DNA from: Pedobacter sp. KBW06
GTDB taxonomy: Bacteria; Bacteroidota; Bacteroidia; Sphingobacteriales; Sphingobacteriaceae
Assembly (NCBI RefSeq): GCF_003852525.1
Contig: NZ_QAJL01000009.1
Location: 1 to 64,000, forward strand
Length of the DNA stretch: 64,000 bases
Reading direction: 5' to 3'
Shown: positions 27,546-35,329 of the stretch, in pieces
Layout of the letters: the number at the start of each line of letters is the position of its first letter
How positions within the stretch are numbered: position 1 is the first letter of the stretch
Program-made: the position numbers and the translations under genes
Notes under the pieces: model-generated
What the model saw: only the letters and a program-made list of their open reading frames with translations
Databases searched by the model: none
What the model was told of the DNA's origin: nothing

Positions 27546-28072
27546 TTAATGCGGTAATTTCCCGAGGGGACAAACTAAACAGGGAGCTGAAAGGCTGGAG
27601 TAAATCTATTAAAGGCAGTTTTATTAGCGTGAGGCTATTAAGGTCTATTCATTGCCGGGTCATTGGAGAGAGATTATTAGGGGTAACCCATCAGAAGCTG
27701 ATTTATCAAAGCAGAATATTTAAGAGCAACCCCTACCCCAGGAAAATTTACCAGGGCTAACTTATTAAAAGTAGCCATCAAAGATCAGTTAAGTTCATTT
27801 CCGGCAGTTCAACAACTCATATTATATTTTAAACATTGGTTCGAATGCCAGGGACTATTTAAGTAAAATTGGATTTCCTGATCCCGCCGCGTTCTTGCTT
27901 TTATCACATTACCCCGTAGTCTTATTCCCGCAAAAGACTAATTCCCTGTACTCTTTCAAAATTTATTTCTGAAAAAATCATTAAAAAAACATTTTTGTTA
28001 AACTTTTTTTAACATCAGACGTTAAGTATTTTCTATATCTTGTATATAGTTAAAAACAAAATCTATCAAAAA
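27546..28072. other. Intergenic stretch without a gene
   Basis: About 530 bases without a convincing gene lie between RNA element A and the BON lipoprotein. A 75-codon open frame covers 27533-27760, but it starts inside the tail of element A and its composition is not protein-like. The last 80 bases are very AT-rich with several T-runs and hold the presumed promoter of the BON operon. TATATCTTG near 28034-28042 is the best -7 candidate, but the match is imperfect. Confidence 0.5.
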
Positions 28073-28564
28073 ATGAAAAACTTTATGAGCAAAATGATGG
28101 CTCTTGTAATGGTTGTAGCCTTTATGGGAGCTACAGTTACCGGATGCAAAAACAAACCGAAAGATGCAGACCTTAAAACTGCGGTGGAAACAGCAATACA
28201 GGCCAATCCAAAACTAAGTGCTTCTGGTGTGACTGTTGAAAAGGGAGTAGCTACACTTTCCGGGCAGGTTCCTGATGAAGCAACTAAAGAAGAACTGGGT
28301 AAAGCCGCTGCTGCAGTCCCTGGTGTGACTTCTGTTGTAAACAACCTGACTATTGCGATTACCAACGTTGAAATTGCTGCGGACAGTCCATTAGCTATCG
28401 CTGTAAAAGATGCTACAAAAGATTTCCCAACCGTTACGGCAACTGTAGCCGATGGCGTAGTGACTTTAAAAGGAGAACTTCAAAAAGCCAATCTGCAGAA
28501 ACTGATGATGGCATTAAATGCATTGAAACCTAAAAAAGTTGACAATCAATTGGTGATTAAATAA
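28073..28564 (+). CDS. BON domain lipoprotein
   Basis: This is a 163-residue envelope protein started at ATG 28073, giving a normal lipoprotein signal (MKNFMSKMMALVMVVAFMGATVTGC, lipid on Cys25). An upstream in-frame ATG at 28040 would put charged residues before the signal and is less likely. Two BON domains follow (about residues 31-95 and 103-160), each with the VTVEKGVATLSG or VTATVADGVVTLKG strand pattern. BON domains bind membranes or phospholipid, as in OsmY and DolP. The next gene, 18 bases downstream, continues the theme with SH3b. The pair may act in envelope stress. Confidence 0.85.
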   Translation: MKNFMSKMMALVMVVAFMGATVTGCKNKPKDADLKTAVETAIQANPKLSASGVTVEKGVATLSGQVPDEATKEELGKAAAAVPGVTSVVNNLTIAITNVEIAADSPLAIAVKDATKDFPTVTATVADGVVTLKGELQKANLQKLMMALNALKPKKVDNQLVIK

Positions 28565-28567
28565 TTC

Positions 28568-28573
28568 AGGAGG
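28568..28573 (+). promoter_or_regulatory. Strong Shine-Dalgarno site
   Basis: AGGAGG lies 9 bases before the ATG at 28583. Most genes in this window, as in Bacteroidota generally, show no such site, so this full match stands out and suggests strong or independent translation of the second gene. Confidence 0.7.
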
Positions 28574-28582
28574 AACATAAAA

Positions 28583-29005
28583 ATGGCTTTACAAGAAAAA
28601 TATAAAGAACTGATAGACGCTGCAACAGCTGCAGGCGTAAACGAATTAAACGTACGTGAGCAAGATGGTGTTTTATACATTGATGGTGCCACAAGTGGCG
28701 CAGTAAAACAGCAGCTATGGGATACATATGAACGCCTTGATCCCAATTACGCATCAGGTGATGTCGTGATGAACATCAACAGCGTTGCAGGCGTAGTAGA
28801 AGGCAGTAAACTAAAAGTAACAACCAACAGTTCTAACCTTAACATCCGTAAAGGTCCAAGCACCAATGATGACATCGTTGGCAAAGCAGCCAGACACGAA
28901 GTGGTTACCCTGGTAGGAAAAGAAAACGACCAATGGTGGCTGATCAAAACTGATCAGGGAGAACAAGGTTACTCATTTACACAATACCTTACCCCTGTTG
29001 AATAA
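28583..29005 (+). CDS. BON-like and SH3b domain protein
   Basis: The 140-residue product has no signal peptide. The N-terminal half (residues 1-70) resembles a BON or LysM-associated module (ELIDAATAAGVNELNVREQDGVLYIDG). The C-terminal half is a bacterial SH3 domain (SNLNIRKGPSTNDDIVGKAARHEVVTLVG, then WWLIKTDQGEQGYSFTQYL), a fold that usually binds peptidoglycan peptides. The lack of a signal is odd for an SH3b protein and suggests it acts in the cytoplasm or is exported another way. It forms an operon with the BON lipoprotein and is preceded by an unusually strong Shine-Dalgarno site. Confidence 0.8.
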   Translation: MALQEKYKELIDAATAAGVNELNVREQDGVLYIDGATSGAVKQQLWDTYERLDPNYASGDVVMNINSVAGVVEGSKLKVTTNSSNLNIRKGPSTNDDIVGKAARHEVVTLVGKENDQWWLIKTDQGEQGYSFTQYLTPVE

Positions 29006-29015
29006 AAAAGAAAAT

Positions 29016-29056
29016 AAAACCCGGAAAAAACAGCCTTACTATTAACGTTGGGTTTT
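29016..29056. terminator. Stem-loop after BON operon
   Basis: AAAACCC (29016-29022) pairs with GGGTTTT (29050-29056) around a 27-base loop, just after the SH3b gene. The arms end in A/T runs on both strands, so it could end transcripts from either side. It lies immediately beyond RNA element B. Confidence 0.5.
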
Positions 29057-29060
29057 GCTC

Positions 29061-29180
29061 CGGATAAGAACTGCTTCCTCAGAGAAGGCATAGAAAGATT
29101 TTGCCCCTTCAGGCAAAAGATTTCAGCCATCGAAGAGTGATGCAGTTTTTTCTTTTTTCCGATAAGAACTACTTCCTCTG
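29061..29180. repeat. Direct repeats flanking RNA element B
   Basis: A 22-base sequence is repeated 98 bases apart: 29061-29082 (CGGATAAGAACTGCTTCCTC-AG) and 29159-29180, with three mismatches. The second copy covers the last codons and stop of the CFA-type gene, so the tail of the coding region is echoed beyond element B. The first copy also supplies one outer-stem strand of element B. This could mark a past insertion or local duplication. Confidence 0.6.
29069..29147 (-). ncRNA. Structured RNA element, copy B
   Basis: On the minus strand this lies 21 bases after the stop of the second CFA-type gene. The fold is a nested hairpin: outer 6-bp stem (29069-29074 with 29142-29147), GGC/GCC (29087-29089 with 29126-29128), GAAA/TTTC, an internal loop of two bases per side, and a 7-bp TTTTGCC/GGCAAAA tip with a 6-base loop. 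Its core aligns with copy A in the same orientation relative to the upstream gene: TGAAATCTTTTGCC, GGGCAAAAT, TTTCTA and CTTCTCT-AG are shared. No U-run follows on the minus strand, so it is not simply a terminator there. On the plus strand a U-run does follow. Confidence 0.65.
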
Positions 29181-30410
29181 GGTATTGTTTGGCCTCACAT
29201 ACACCATTTGCATCACATTAATATTCCTCATGGCAAAAGCAGCCTCACAATAACTAAAGTAATAATTCCATTTCCGTATAAATTGCTCATCAAATCCCAA
29301 TGCTTTTACCACCTCGATATTGTGGTTAAACTGTTCAAACCAGATCTGTAGTGTACGGGCATAATCCAGGCCTAAGTCTTTAAGCTCTACCATTGTCAAA
29401 TCACCTGTCCGGTTAACAGACTGATTAATCTTAGCAACCGAAGGGAGTAAAGAGCCTGGAAAGATATGTTTCTGAATCCAGTCGACGCCTTTACGCAGGC
29501 TATCATACCTTGAATCCGGGCTAGTGATGACTTGCAAAGCAAAGATTCCATCTTTCTTCAGCACCTCGTGACACTTACGAAAGTATTCCTCATAATAATG
29601 ATGTCCTACCGCCTCCAGCATCTCGATCGACACAATCTTATCAAACGTTCCTTTGAGGTCCCTGTAGTCCATAATAATCACCTCCACCTGCTCAGAAAGT
29701 CCCTCTTCCATCACCCGCTGCATTGCGAACTGCTGCTGCTCTTTAGAGATCGTGATTGAGGTGACCTTACAACCGTAGTTCTTTGCCATAAAAATGGCAT
29801 TTGCGCCCCATCCGCTACCAATTTCCAATACATGATCCGTAGACTGCAACCGGAGCTGATCACAAAGGCGCTGATACTTGGCATCCTGAGCTTCAGCGAG
29901 GCTCAGCCCTTCTTTATAAAAATAACCGCTGGAATAAGTCATAGAGGGGTCGAGAAAGGCTGCAAAGAAATCGTTGTTCAGGTCATAATGTGCGGAGATG
30001 TTTTTTTGCGATCCGGAAATGCTGTTTGCACGGCTATTGTGGTAAAGCCTGTTGAGCCATTTCAAAAGATTTAACGCGATTTTTTTACGTCCGCTCCCCG
30101 ATACAGATGGTGCATTGTCTATGTTGAGCAACACCCATTTAATGACATTGGTAATATTATCTGTTTCCCATAACCCATCTGAGTAAGCCTCTCCAAAACC
30201 GATATCGCCATACCAAAACAGGCTTCTGAAAAACTCGTCATACTTAATCTGAATATTTGCGCTAATTCCCTCCTCAGCATCACCAATCTCAACTTCCTCC
30301 CCGCTGGGAAGGGAGATGGTCAGGCATCCTTTTCTCATTTTAGAAAGGGCATTCAGCACCATTTTCTCATAGAATCCGGATTTATTTTTTACAACAGAAA
30401 GCGATGGCAT
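29169..30410 (-). CDS. CFA-type fatty-acyl methyltransferase (second copy)
   Basis: This is a 413-residue SAM-dependent enzyme of the cyclopropane-fatty-acyl-phospholipid synthase family. It has an N-terminal lipid-binding extension, the SAM site VLEIGSGWGANAIFMAK, the ITISKEQQQFA region, and EMLEAVGHHYYEEYFRKCHEVLK. The C-terminal helical part is FEQFNHNIEVVKALGF. I start it at ATG 30410 (MPSLSVVKNK), 7 bases after the DUF1365 stop; an upstream in-frame ATG at 30488 would overlap DUF1365 by 71 bases. It adds a carbon from SAM to a double bond of a membrane acyl chain, giving a cyclopropane, methyl or methylene group. It is the last gene of a six-gene operon. Confidence 0.9.
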   Translation of the reverse strand: MPSLSVVKNKSGFYEKMVLNALSKMRKGCLTISLPSGEEVEIGDAEEGISANIQIKYDEFFRSLFWYGDIGFGEAYSDGLWETDNITNVIKWVLLNIDNAPSVSGSGRKKIALNLLKWLNRLYHNSRANSISGSQKNISAHYDLNNDFFAAFLDPSMTYSSGYFYKEGLSLAEAQDAKYQRLCDQLRLQSTDHVLEIGSGWGANAIFMAKNYGCKVTSITISKEQQQFAMQRVMEEGLSEQVEVIIMDYRDLKGTFDKIVSIEMLEAVGHHYYEEYFRKCHEVLKKDGIFALQVITSPDSRYDSLRKGVDWIQKHIFPGSLLPSVAKINQSVNRTGDLTMVELKDLGLDYARTLQIWFEQFNHNIEVVKALGFDEQFIRKWNYYFSYCEAAFAMRNINVMQMVYVRPNNTQRK

Positions 30411-30417
30411 ATAGGTT

Positions 30418-31221
30418 TCAATTATTCTTATATGGTTTATATACGTCCTTTTGCAAACTCTGGTTTGCAGATTTTTGGTGAAAGGCAAACTTTTTCTTCC
30501 ACAACAGGAAGGCCTGCCAATGGATAAGTCCCATTACCCTCAGGGGGATCAGGGGGATGCTGAAGAAGTATTTGAGCAGATTTATGTTGTTTAACACTTT
30601 CCGCTTGCCCCGGAGTGTACTCAGGAAGAAGCGCTTGCCTTCTTTATCATAATCATCGATACGAATATCCAGTTCTTCATCCGGAATGCTCAGGTTGAAG
30701 TCAAAGAGGGTATCCAGATCGATGAATGGCGAGACATAAAAATATTTCTCTGCACGCTGCCGGAAAGTATTACCTTCCAATGTATCGCTCTTCAGCAGAA
30801 AAAGTTTCATTTCCCGGAAAGTATTGCTGATTTCCACCACTGTACACAAGGGTTTTCCTGCCTCATCCTCACAGAAGTAAAAGGAGACAGGATTAAAATT
30901 ATAGCCCAATACTGCGAGGTTAGTGAGCAGCATTACCCTGCCATTTCCGAGTTCAAGATCATTTTCAGAAAGATATTGACTTAAATGCTGCCTGAGGCTC
31001 TTCGTTTCGTCCGGCTGATCCTTCGGCAACTGCATGTGGTCTTTATTCCGGAAATTAAAAAGATTAAACCGGTTAAAACTCAACCAGTATAACTTTTTGG
31101 AAAGTGCAGGAAGCACATCAATATCCAGGTAAAACAAATACACCCTATACCAAAACCGGTGCTTTTTAGGCGCCAGCCGATGGTGCATTACCTTGCAGAT
31201 ATATAAGGAAGATTCCATCAT
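30418..31221 (-). CDS. DUF1365 protein
   Basis: This 267-residue protein has DUF1365 landmarks: SSLYICKVMHHRLAPKKHRFWYRVYLFYLDID at the start, NLAVLGYNFNPVSFYFCED, and EISNTFRE. The C-terminal WQAFLLWKKKFAFHQ follows. DUF1365 genes sit almost always next to an FAD-dependent oxidoreductase and CFA-type genes in bacteria, as here, but the biochemical activity is not established. It overlaps the FAD gene by four bases (ATGA), indicating translational coupling, and is 7 bases upstream of the second CFA gene. A role as partner in acyl-chain modification is inferred from context. Confidence 0.88.
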   Translation of the reverse strand: MMESSLYICKVMHHRLAPKKHRFWYRVYLFYLDIDVLPALSKKLYWLSFNRFNLFNFRNKDHMQLPKDQPDETKSLRQHLSQYLSENDLELGNGRVMLLTNLAVLGYNFNPVSFYFCEDEAGKPLCTVVEISNTFREMKLFLLKSDTLEGNTFRQRAEKYFYVSPFIDLDTLFDFNLSIPDEELDIRIDDYDKEGKRFFLSTLRGKRKVLNNINLLKYFFSIPLIPLRVMGLIHWQAFLLWKKKFAFHQKSANQSLQKDVYKPYKNN

Positions 31222-32474
31222 TTTTTCTTTTGCCAGGATTCACAAAGGCCGACTGCACTCGCGTAAGCATCTTCATGAAAACCATATTTAAAATAACTTC
31301 CGCAATAATAAAGCGGTCCATTCTGATTTAACAGGTGTAGTTCCTCCTGCGCCTGCATTGCCGCAACGTCAAACAGAGGATGTTCATAATCTATTTCCAT
31401 AATGACCTTCTTTTTGTCCAGTGAGGCCGGGGGATTAATTGAAACAAAATAGTTTTGTTTTTCAGATACCTGCTGCAGCTTGTTCATCCAGTAGATGGTA
31501 CTCGCCTGCAACTGTGATCCCTGCTGTTCGACCCGATAATTCCAGCTGCTCCAGGCCAGTCTCTTATTCGGCATCTGGCCGCTGTCTGTATGTAAGACTG
31601 CTTTATTCTGATGGTATTTAAACTTCGAAAGCAGCCGTTCTTCATCCGGACTTTTATGCTTCACTATCCGGTAAGCCTGATCTGCATGACAGGCCATGAT
31701 CACCCGGTCATATAGCCCTTTTGTCCCGTCCGTTGCCAGAACTTTTACTTTTCCTTCCTCCAGACGCTCCACTTTACCCACCTTCTTATTCACCAGAATC
31801 CGATCTTTAAAGGGCTTAATCAATAACTCCCGATACGATTGACTCCCATTCTGCAGCGTAAACCATTGGTGCTGCGTATCCAAACCCAGGAACCCATGGT
31901 TCTTAAAAAACCGGATCAATGCGACCACAGGAAAATCAAGAATCTGATCCATAGGACTCGACCATACTGCCGAACTCATCGGGATCAGGTATTTATGCAG
32001 CATATCCTGACTATAGCCAAACTCAGTGATGTAGCGGGCAAGCGTATAATCTTCATACTTCTTTTGGTCAAGGATGTCCACACTTTCCTTATTAAAGCGG
32101 TTGATCTCCATCAGCATCTTTATAAAAGAGGGTTTGAACAGGTTTCTTCGCTGTGCAAACAGGTGGTTCAATCCGGATCCGCAATATTCCAGTCTATCCG
32201 GCATGTACTGCACACTAAAAGACATATCTGTCTTTTTTACCGGCGCATTGATCTCTTTAAACAACTGGCTCAGCAGAGGATAGGTTTCATAATTGAACAC
32301 CATAAATCCGGTATCGATATAGACCGGTTTTCCGTCCTCCTGTACCGTCACCGTATTGGTGTGCCCCCCGATATAGTCCTGTTCTTCATAAAAGGTAAGG
32401 TCATATTGTTCATGAAGGAAATGACCACAGGCCATTCCTGCTATTCCGGTTCCTATAATTGCAACTTTCTCCAT
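31218..32474 (-). CDS. FAD-dependent oxidoreductase (amine-oxidase fold)
   Basis: This 418-residue flavoprotein has a dinucleotide site at the N-terminus (VAIIGTGIAGMACGHFL, Gly8-Gly13) followed by the EEQDYIGGHTNT segment, in which GGHTNTV marks the group linked to CFA genes. The C-terminal GPLYYCGSYFKYGFHEDAYASAVGLCE is the second flavin contact. In characterised clusters related flavoproteins reduce or oxidise methylated acyl chains made by a CFA-type enzyme, for example in 10-methyl or furan fatty acid routes. Which reaction occurs here is unknown. It shares one base with the preceding CFA gene (TAATG) and four with DUF1365, so the three are tightly coupled. Confidence 0.88.
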   Translation of the reverse strand: MEKVAIIGTGIAGMACGHFLHEQYDLTFYEEQDYIGGHTNTVTVQEDGKPVYIDTGFMVFNYETYPLLSQLFKEINAPVKKTDMSFSVQYMPDRLEYCGSGLNHLFAQRRNLFKPSFIKMLMEINRFNKESVDILDQKKYEDYTLARYITEFGYSQDMLHKYLIPMSSAVWSSPMDQILDFPVVALIRFFKNHGFLGLDTQHQWFTLQNGSQSYRELLIKPFKDRILVNKKVGKVERLEEGKVKVLATDGTKGLYDRVIMACHADQAYRIVKHKSPDEERLLSKFKYHQNKAVLHTDSGQMPNKRLAWSSWNYRVEQQGSQLQASTIYWMNKLQQVSEKQNYFVSINPPASLDKKKVIMEIDYEHPLFDVAAMQAQEELHLLNQNGPLYYCGSYFKYGFHEDAYASAVGLCESWQKKK

Positions 32475-33544
32475 TAAGTATTTTTTTTAAACAGGTAGTG
32501 GCAAACCATCCATTCGTTACCATTTTTATAACCAAACAATTCTGCACATGCCATGTAAAACAGTCGCCAGTAGACCCACCACTTCAAAGCCTGCTCCTGG
32601 CCATAAGTGCGGACAAACAAAGGGATAATTTCTGCTTTGTGGGCATCCATACGTTGCAGCCATGCTTCCGACGTTTTAGCATAATGCGTTCCGTTGACCA
32701 CCCAATGTTCTTCTGCAACCAGGTCATCATTAAAATAAAACAAGAGGTGGTTTGAAGGCATTAGGCCACCCGTAAAAAAATATTTGCTCATCCAATCAGA
32801 TTCATCTTTGACTTCAAACTTATAGGCGATCTGCTGATGGGTAAAAATATGAACGAAGAGTCTCCCGTCTTCCTTCATAAAGGAAGAGATTTTATGCAGC
32901 AGCAACTGATAATTCCTCATATGCTCAAACATCTCTACTGACACTACCCGGTCAAAACGCCGAAGGGTGTCAAAACTGTTGATGTCTGCGGTAATTACCT
33001 CAAGATTGGAAAGCTGACGGTCTTTTGCGGTCTGGTCTATAAATTCCTTTTGCGTAGCAGAGTTCGACACCACCGTAAAGTTACTTTCAGGATATTTTTC
33101 AGCCATGTATAACGACAAAGAACCCCAGCCGCAACCAAGTTCCAGCACCTCCTGTCCATCCTGCAATTTGGCGCGCAGGCAGGTCAGTTCCAGCATATCT
33201 TTCTCTGAAGTATCGAGATCCTTTACCCAGGGATTCCAATATCCGCTGGAATATTTTAAATGTTTGCCCAGGCAATACTGATAAAACTCAGTAGGAACCT
33301 CATAATGCTGCTCGTTTGCCTCCGCGGTATGAATGGCAATGGGATTGGTTTTTAATTCGCTGATCAGCTCGTTTAAGCGTTGTTGCTGCGATTCTGCATT
33401 GCCGGTATTTTCTTCTCTCAACCGCTGTCTGATCAGTCTCCTGATGCCCGTTCTTAATAAAAAGTCGGGTAATTTATCCTGTTCTGTTAAACTATCGTAC
33501 CACATTAATTTGTTGATTAAGGTCTCTGGTATTCTCAGGGGCAT
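32474..33544 (-). CDS. CFA-type fatty-acyl methyltransferase (first copy)
   Basis: This is a 356-residue SAM-dependent enzyme of the CFA synthase family, shorter and clearly different from the second copy. The SAM site is VLELGCGWGSLSLYMAEKYP, followed by TVVSNSATQKEFID, SVEMFEHMRNYQLLL and DGRLFVHIFTHQQIAYKF. This form with the HIFTHQ segment resembles plant and bacterial coclaurine/CFA-like methyltransferases. ATG 33544 is used; ATG 33505 (MWYDSLTEQDK) is an equally reasonable start. There are 136 bases between it and the DUF1295 gene, longer than other gaps in this operon, so an internal promoter is possible. Two CFA-type paralogues in one operon suggest two steps or two substrates. Confidence 0.88.
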   Translation of the reverse strand: MPLRIPETLINKLMWYDSLTEQDKLPDFLLRTGIRRLIRQRLREENTGNAESQQQRLNELISELKTNPIAIHTAEANEQHYEVPTEFYQYCLGKHLKYSSGYWNPWVKDLDTSEKDMLELTCLRAKLQDGQEVLELGCGWGSLSLYMAEKYPESNFTVVSNSATQKEFIDQTAKDRQLSNLEVITADINSFDTLRRFDRVVSVEMFEHMRNYQLLLHKISSFMKEDGRLFVHIFTHQQIAYKFEVKDESDWMSKYFFTGGLMPSNHLLFYFNDDLVAEEHWVVNGTHYAKTSEAWLQRMDAHKAEIIPLFVRTYGQEQALKWWVYWRLFYMACAELFGYKNGNEWMVCHYLFKKNT

Positions 33545-33680
33545 TACATTTAGTGCTGTTTTGTTCCGACAGGTGATCAGACCTGAAAATCCTCAAACAG
33601 GATCGGTTTCATTTACAAACAATTGTAACGCCCAATAGTTTAACTATACGTTATTCAGGAAAGTTTAGATTGTTTTTTTT

Positions 33681-34472
33681 CTAAGAACTTCTATTTTTAA
33701 ACCAGGGAATAAATACACTGGTCGTTTTCTGATAGTTACGGTATTTATCGCCTTTGGATCTCAATGCCTGCTCTTCGGTTGCAGGAATCCCGGTAACTTT
33801 AAACAACAAATAACCAATGATAAGCGGACTGATTATGGCAATCCAGCCCATTGGAGAACCGAGTGCAAACACAAAATAAGCTGTCCACATCAGGAGCTGA
33901 AAAAAATAGTTGGGATGGCGGGAATAGTTCCATAATCCGGACTGACAAACCTCGCCTTTGTTTGCCGGATCTTTTTTAAACTGAGTCAGCTGCCAATCGG
34001 CAATTGCTTCGCCGAAAACGGCGATGGCCCAAAGTATAAGCCCCAGGTATTCCGGCGGACTAATTTCCGGGTCTTTATTCACTGCAATTACAAAAAAAGG
34101 AATGGCCAGGAATACATTAGAGAAGGCCTGAAATTGAAAAAACCAGAAAAACTTTTTGTTCTCCTGAGGTGCCCATTCTTTCCGAAGCTGCTGATAACGC
34201 CCTTCTTCTTCCTTCAGGTAACCGATCACACGCTGCCACAGGTGAATCCCTAACCTTGATCCTGCAATCAGGACCATGCCGCAGATCAGCTGTTTTCGCA
34301 GTTCGAGTCCATCCGCAAGGAAAAATAGCAGTACCGCTATTAAAGGAAAATTGAAAGCCCAAAAGACATCAACCACCCCTGCGTTTTTAATCTTAACCGC
34401 CCAGCACCAGGCTGCAGTCATCAGCAGGCAACACGCAACTAAACAAACAAGGAATAGATAGGGTGTTGCCAT
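33681..34472 (-). CDS. DUF1295 membrane protein
   Basis: This 263-residue membrane protein has about seven hydrophobic helices and DUF1295/steroid-5-alpha-reductase-like features: WAFNFPLIAVLLF, RLGIHLWQRVIGYLKEEEGRYQQLRKEW, and the C-terminal GLWNYSRHPNYFFQLLMWTAYFVF. The last is the NADPH/sterol-reductase type signature ending in EEQALRSKGDKYRNYQKTTSVFIPWF. In the fold family it is expected to reduce a double bond of a lipid with NADPH. It is 12 bases downstream of the desaturase. DUF1295 genes often occur with CFA/FAD/DUF1365 sets, which supports a lipid function. Confidence 0.88.
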   Translation of the reverse strand: MATPYLFLVCLVACCLLMTAAWCWAVKIKNAGVVDVFWAFNFPLIAVLLFFLADGLELRKQLICGMVLIAGSRLGIHLWQRVIGYLKEEEGRYQQLRKEWAPQENKKFFWFFQFQAFSNVFLAIPFFVIAVNKDPEISPPEYLGLILWAIAVFGEAIADWQLTQFKKDPANKGEVCQSGLWNYSRHPNYFFQLLMWTAYFVFALGSPMGWIAIISPLIIGYLLFKVTGIPATEEQALRSKGDKYRNYQKTTSVFIPWFKNRSS

Positions 34473-34484
34473 CGTCTTTTTGTT

Positions 34485-35213
34485 TTAAACTTTTCTTATC
34501 CGGATAATGTGAAGCCAATGCATTACCTTCATGATCGGATAGGTTGGATCAAATTCAAACCATCGCGAAGCGAAGTTTGGATTATTGGGTTTTTTATGGT
34601 GGTTGTTCTGAAACAATTCGCCCAGCATCAGGAAATCCAATGGTAACGAATTTTTACTATGGTCATCATTATCATGGTTGGAATAGCCATATTTATGTCC
34701 GCACCAGTTCACGATAGCACCATGAAGCGGCCCCATTAAGAAATGGATTGGTAACAATAGGAACATCCACCATACGGTAGCGAAAGTGACATAAAACCAG
34801 ATATAGAAAGAGATGAATACAATTCTGGTGATCCAGGAATCGCCAATCTTGTCAATGAATGGCCATGATGGGTATTTATCTCTGAACTGCTCCTCAGGTT
34901 CTACATTATATTTTGAGTAATTGAGGTAGATGTTTTTCGTTTTGATCATCATTCCCCATACATCTTTCACGAAATGCGGAGAGTGCGGATCTTTTTCGGT
35001 ATCACTAAATGCATGGTGCATGCGGTGTAAAATGGCATAGGCCCTTGGATTTAAAAAAGAGGAGCCCTGCGACAAGAAAGTAATGGCATAGAAAAACTTC
35101 TCCCAAAAACCATTCATTTTGAACATCTTATGAGAAGCATATCGGTGCAAAAAGAAAGTTTGTGAAAATAGAGAGAGGAACCAGTGTAAAAGAAAGAAAA
35201 CTAAAATGATCAT
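34485..35213 (-). CDS. Acyl-CoA/acyl-lipid desaturase
   Basis: This is a 242-residue membrane di-iron desaturase started at ATG 35213 (MIILVFFLLHWFLSLF). An upstream ATG at 35300 would add 29 residues, but that region contains the terminator of the upstream cupin gene. The three histidine boxes are visible: HRYASH (residues 23-28), HRMHH (63-67) and NNHHKKP near the C-terminus. It is of the stearoyl-CoA type without a cytochrome b5 fusion. It would introduce the cis double bond used by the CFA-type enzymes encoded downstream, which makes it the first gene of the lipid-modification operon. Confidence 0.9.
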   Translation of the reverse strand: MIILVFFLLHWFLSLFSQTFFLHRYASHKMFKMNGFWEKFFYAITFLSQGSSFLNPRAYAILHRMHHAFSDTEKDPHSPHFVKDVWGMMIKTKNIYLNYSKYNVEPEEQFRDKYPSWPFIDKIGDSWITRIVFISFYIWFYVTFATVWWMFLLLPIHFLMGPLHGAIVNWCGHKYGYSNHDNDDHSKNSLPLDFLMLGELFQNNHHKKPNNPNFASRWFEFDPTYPIMKVMHWLHIIRIRKV

Positions 35214-35278
35214 ATTTGTTATTATACGTACGGCTATTAGATTTATACGGATGTTTGGGCTGTAAAAATAGCAAAAAA

Positions 35279-35309
35279 AATCCCGTAAAAGTTTTACCAA
35301 TACGGGATT
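35279..35309 (-). terminator. Terminator of cupin gene
   Basis: AATCCCGTA (35279-35287) pairs with TACGGGATT (35301-35309) around 13 bases. On the minus strand the stem is followed by a run of T, giving an intrinsic terminator 20 bases after the cupin stop and upstream of the desaturase. Confidence 0.88.
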
Positions 35310-35329
35310 ATATCTTAGATAACCTGGTT

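Noticed and set aside
27533..27760. 75-codon open frame after RNA element A
   Set aside because: Starts within the T-rich tail of the element, has random-looking composition, and is not followed by a gene-like context.
27838..27849. tRNA-like GGTTCGAATGCC
   Set aside because: Resembles a T-arm, but the stem does not close with a 7-base loop and no acceptor, D or anticodon arm can be drawn upstream.
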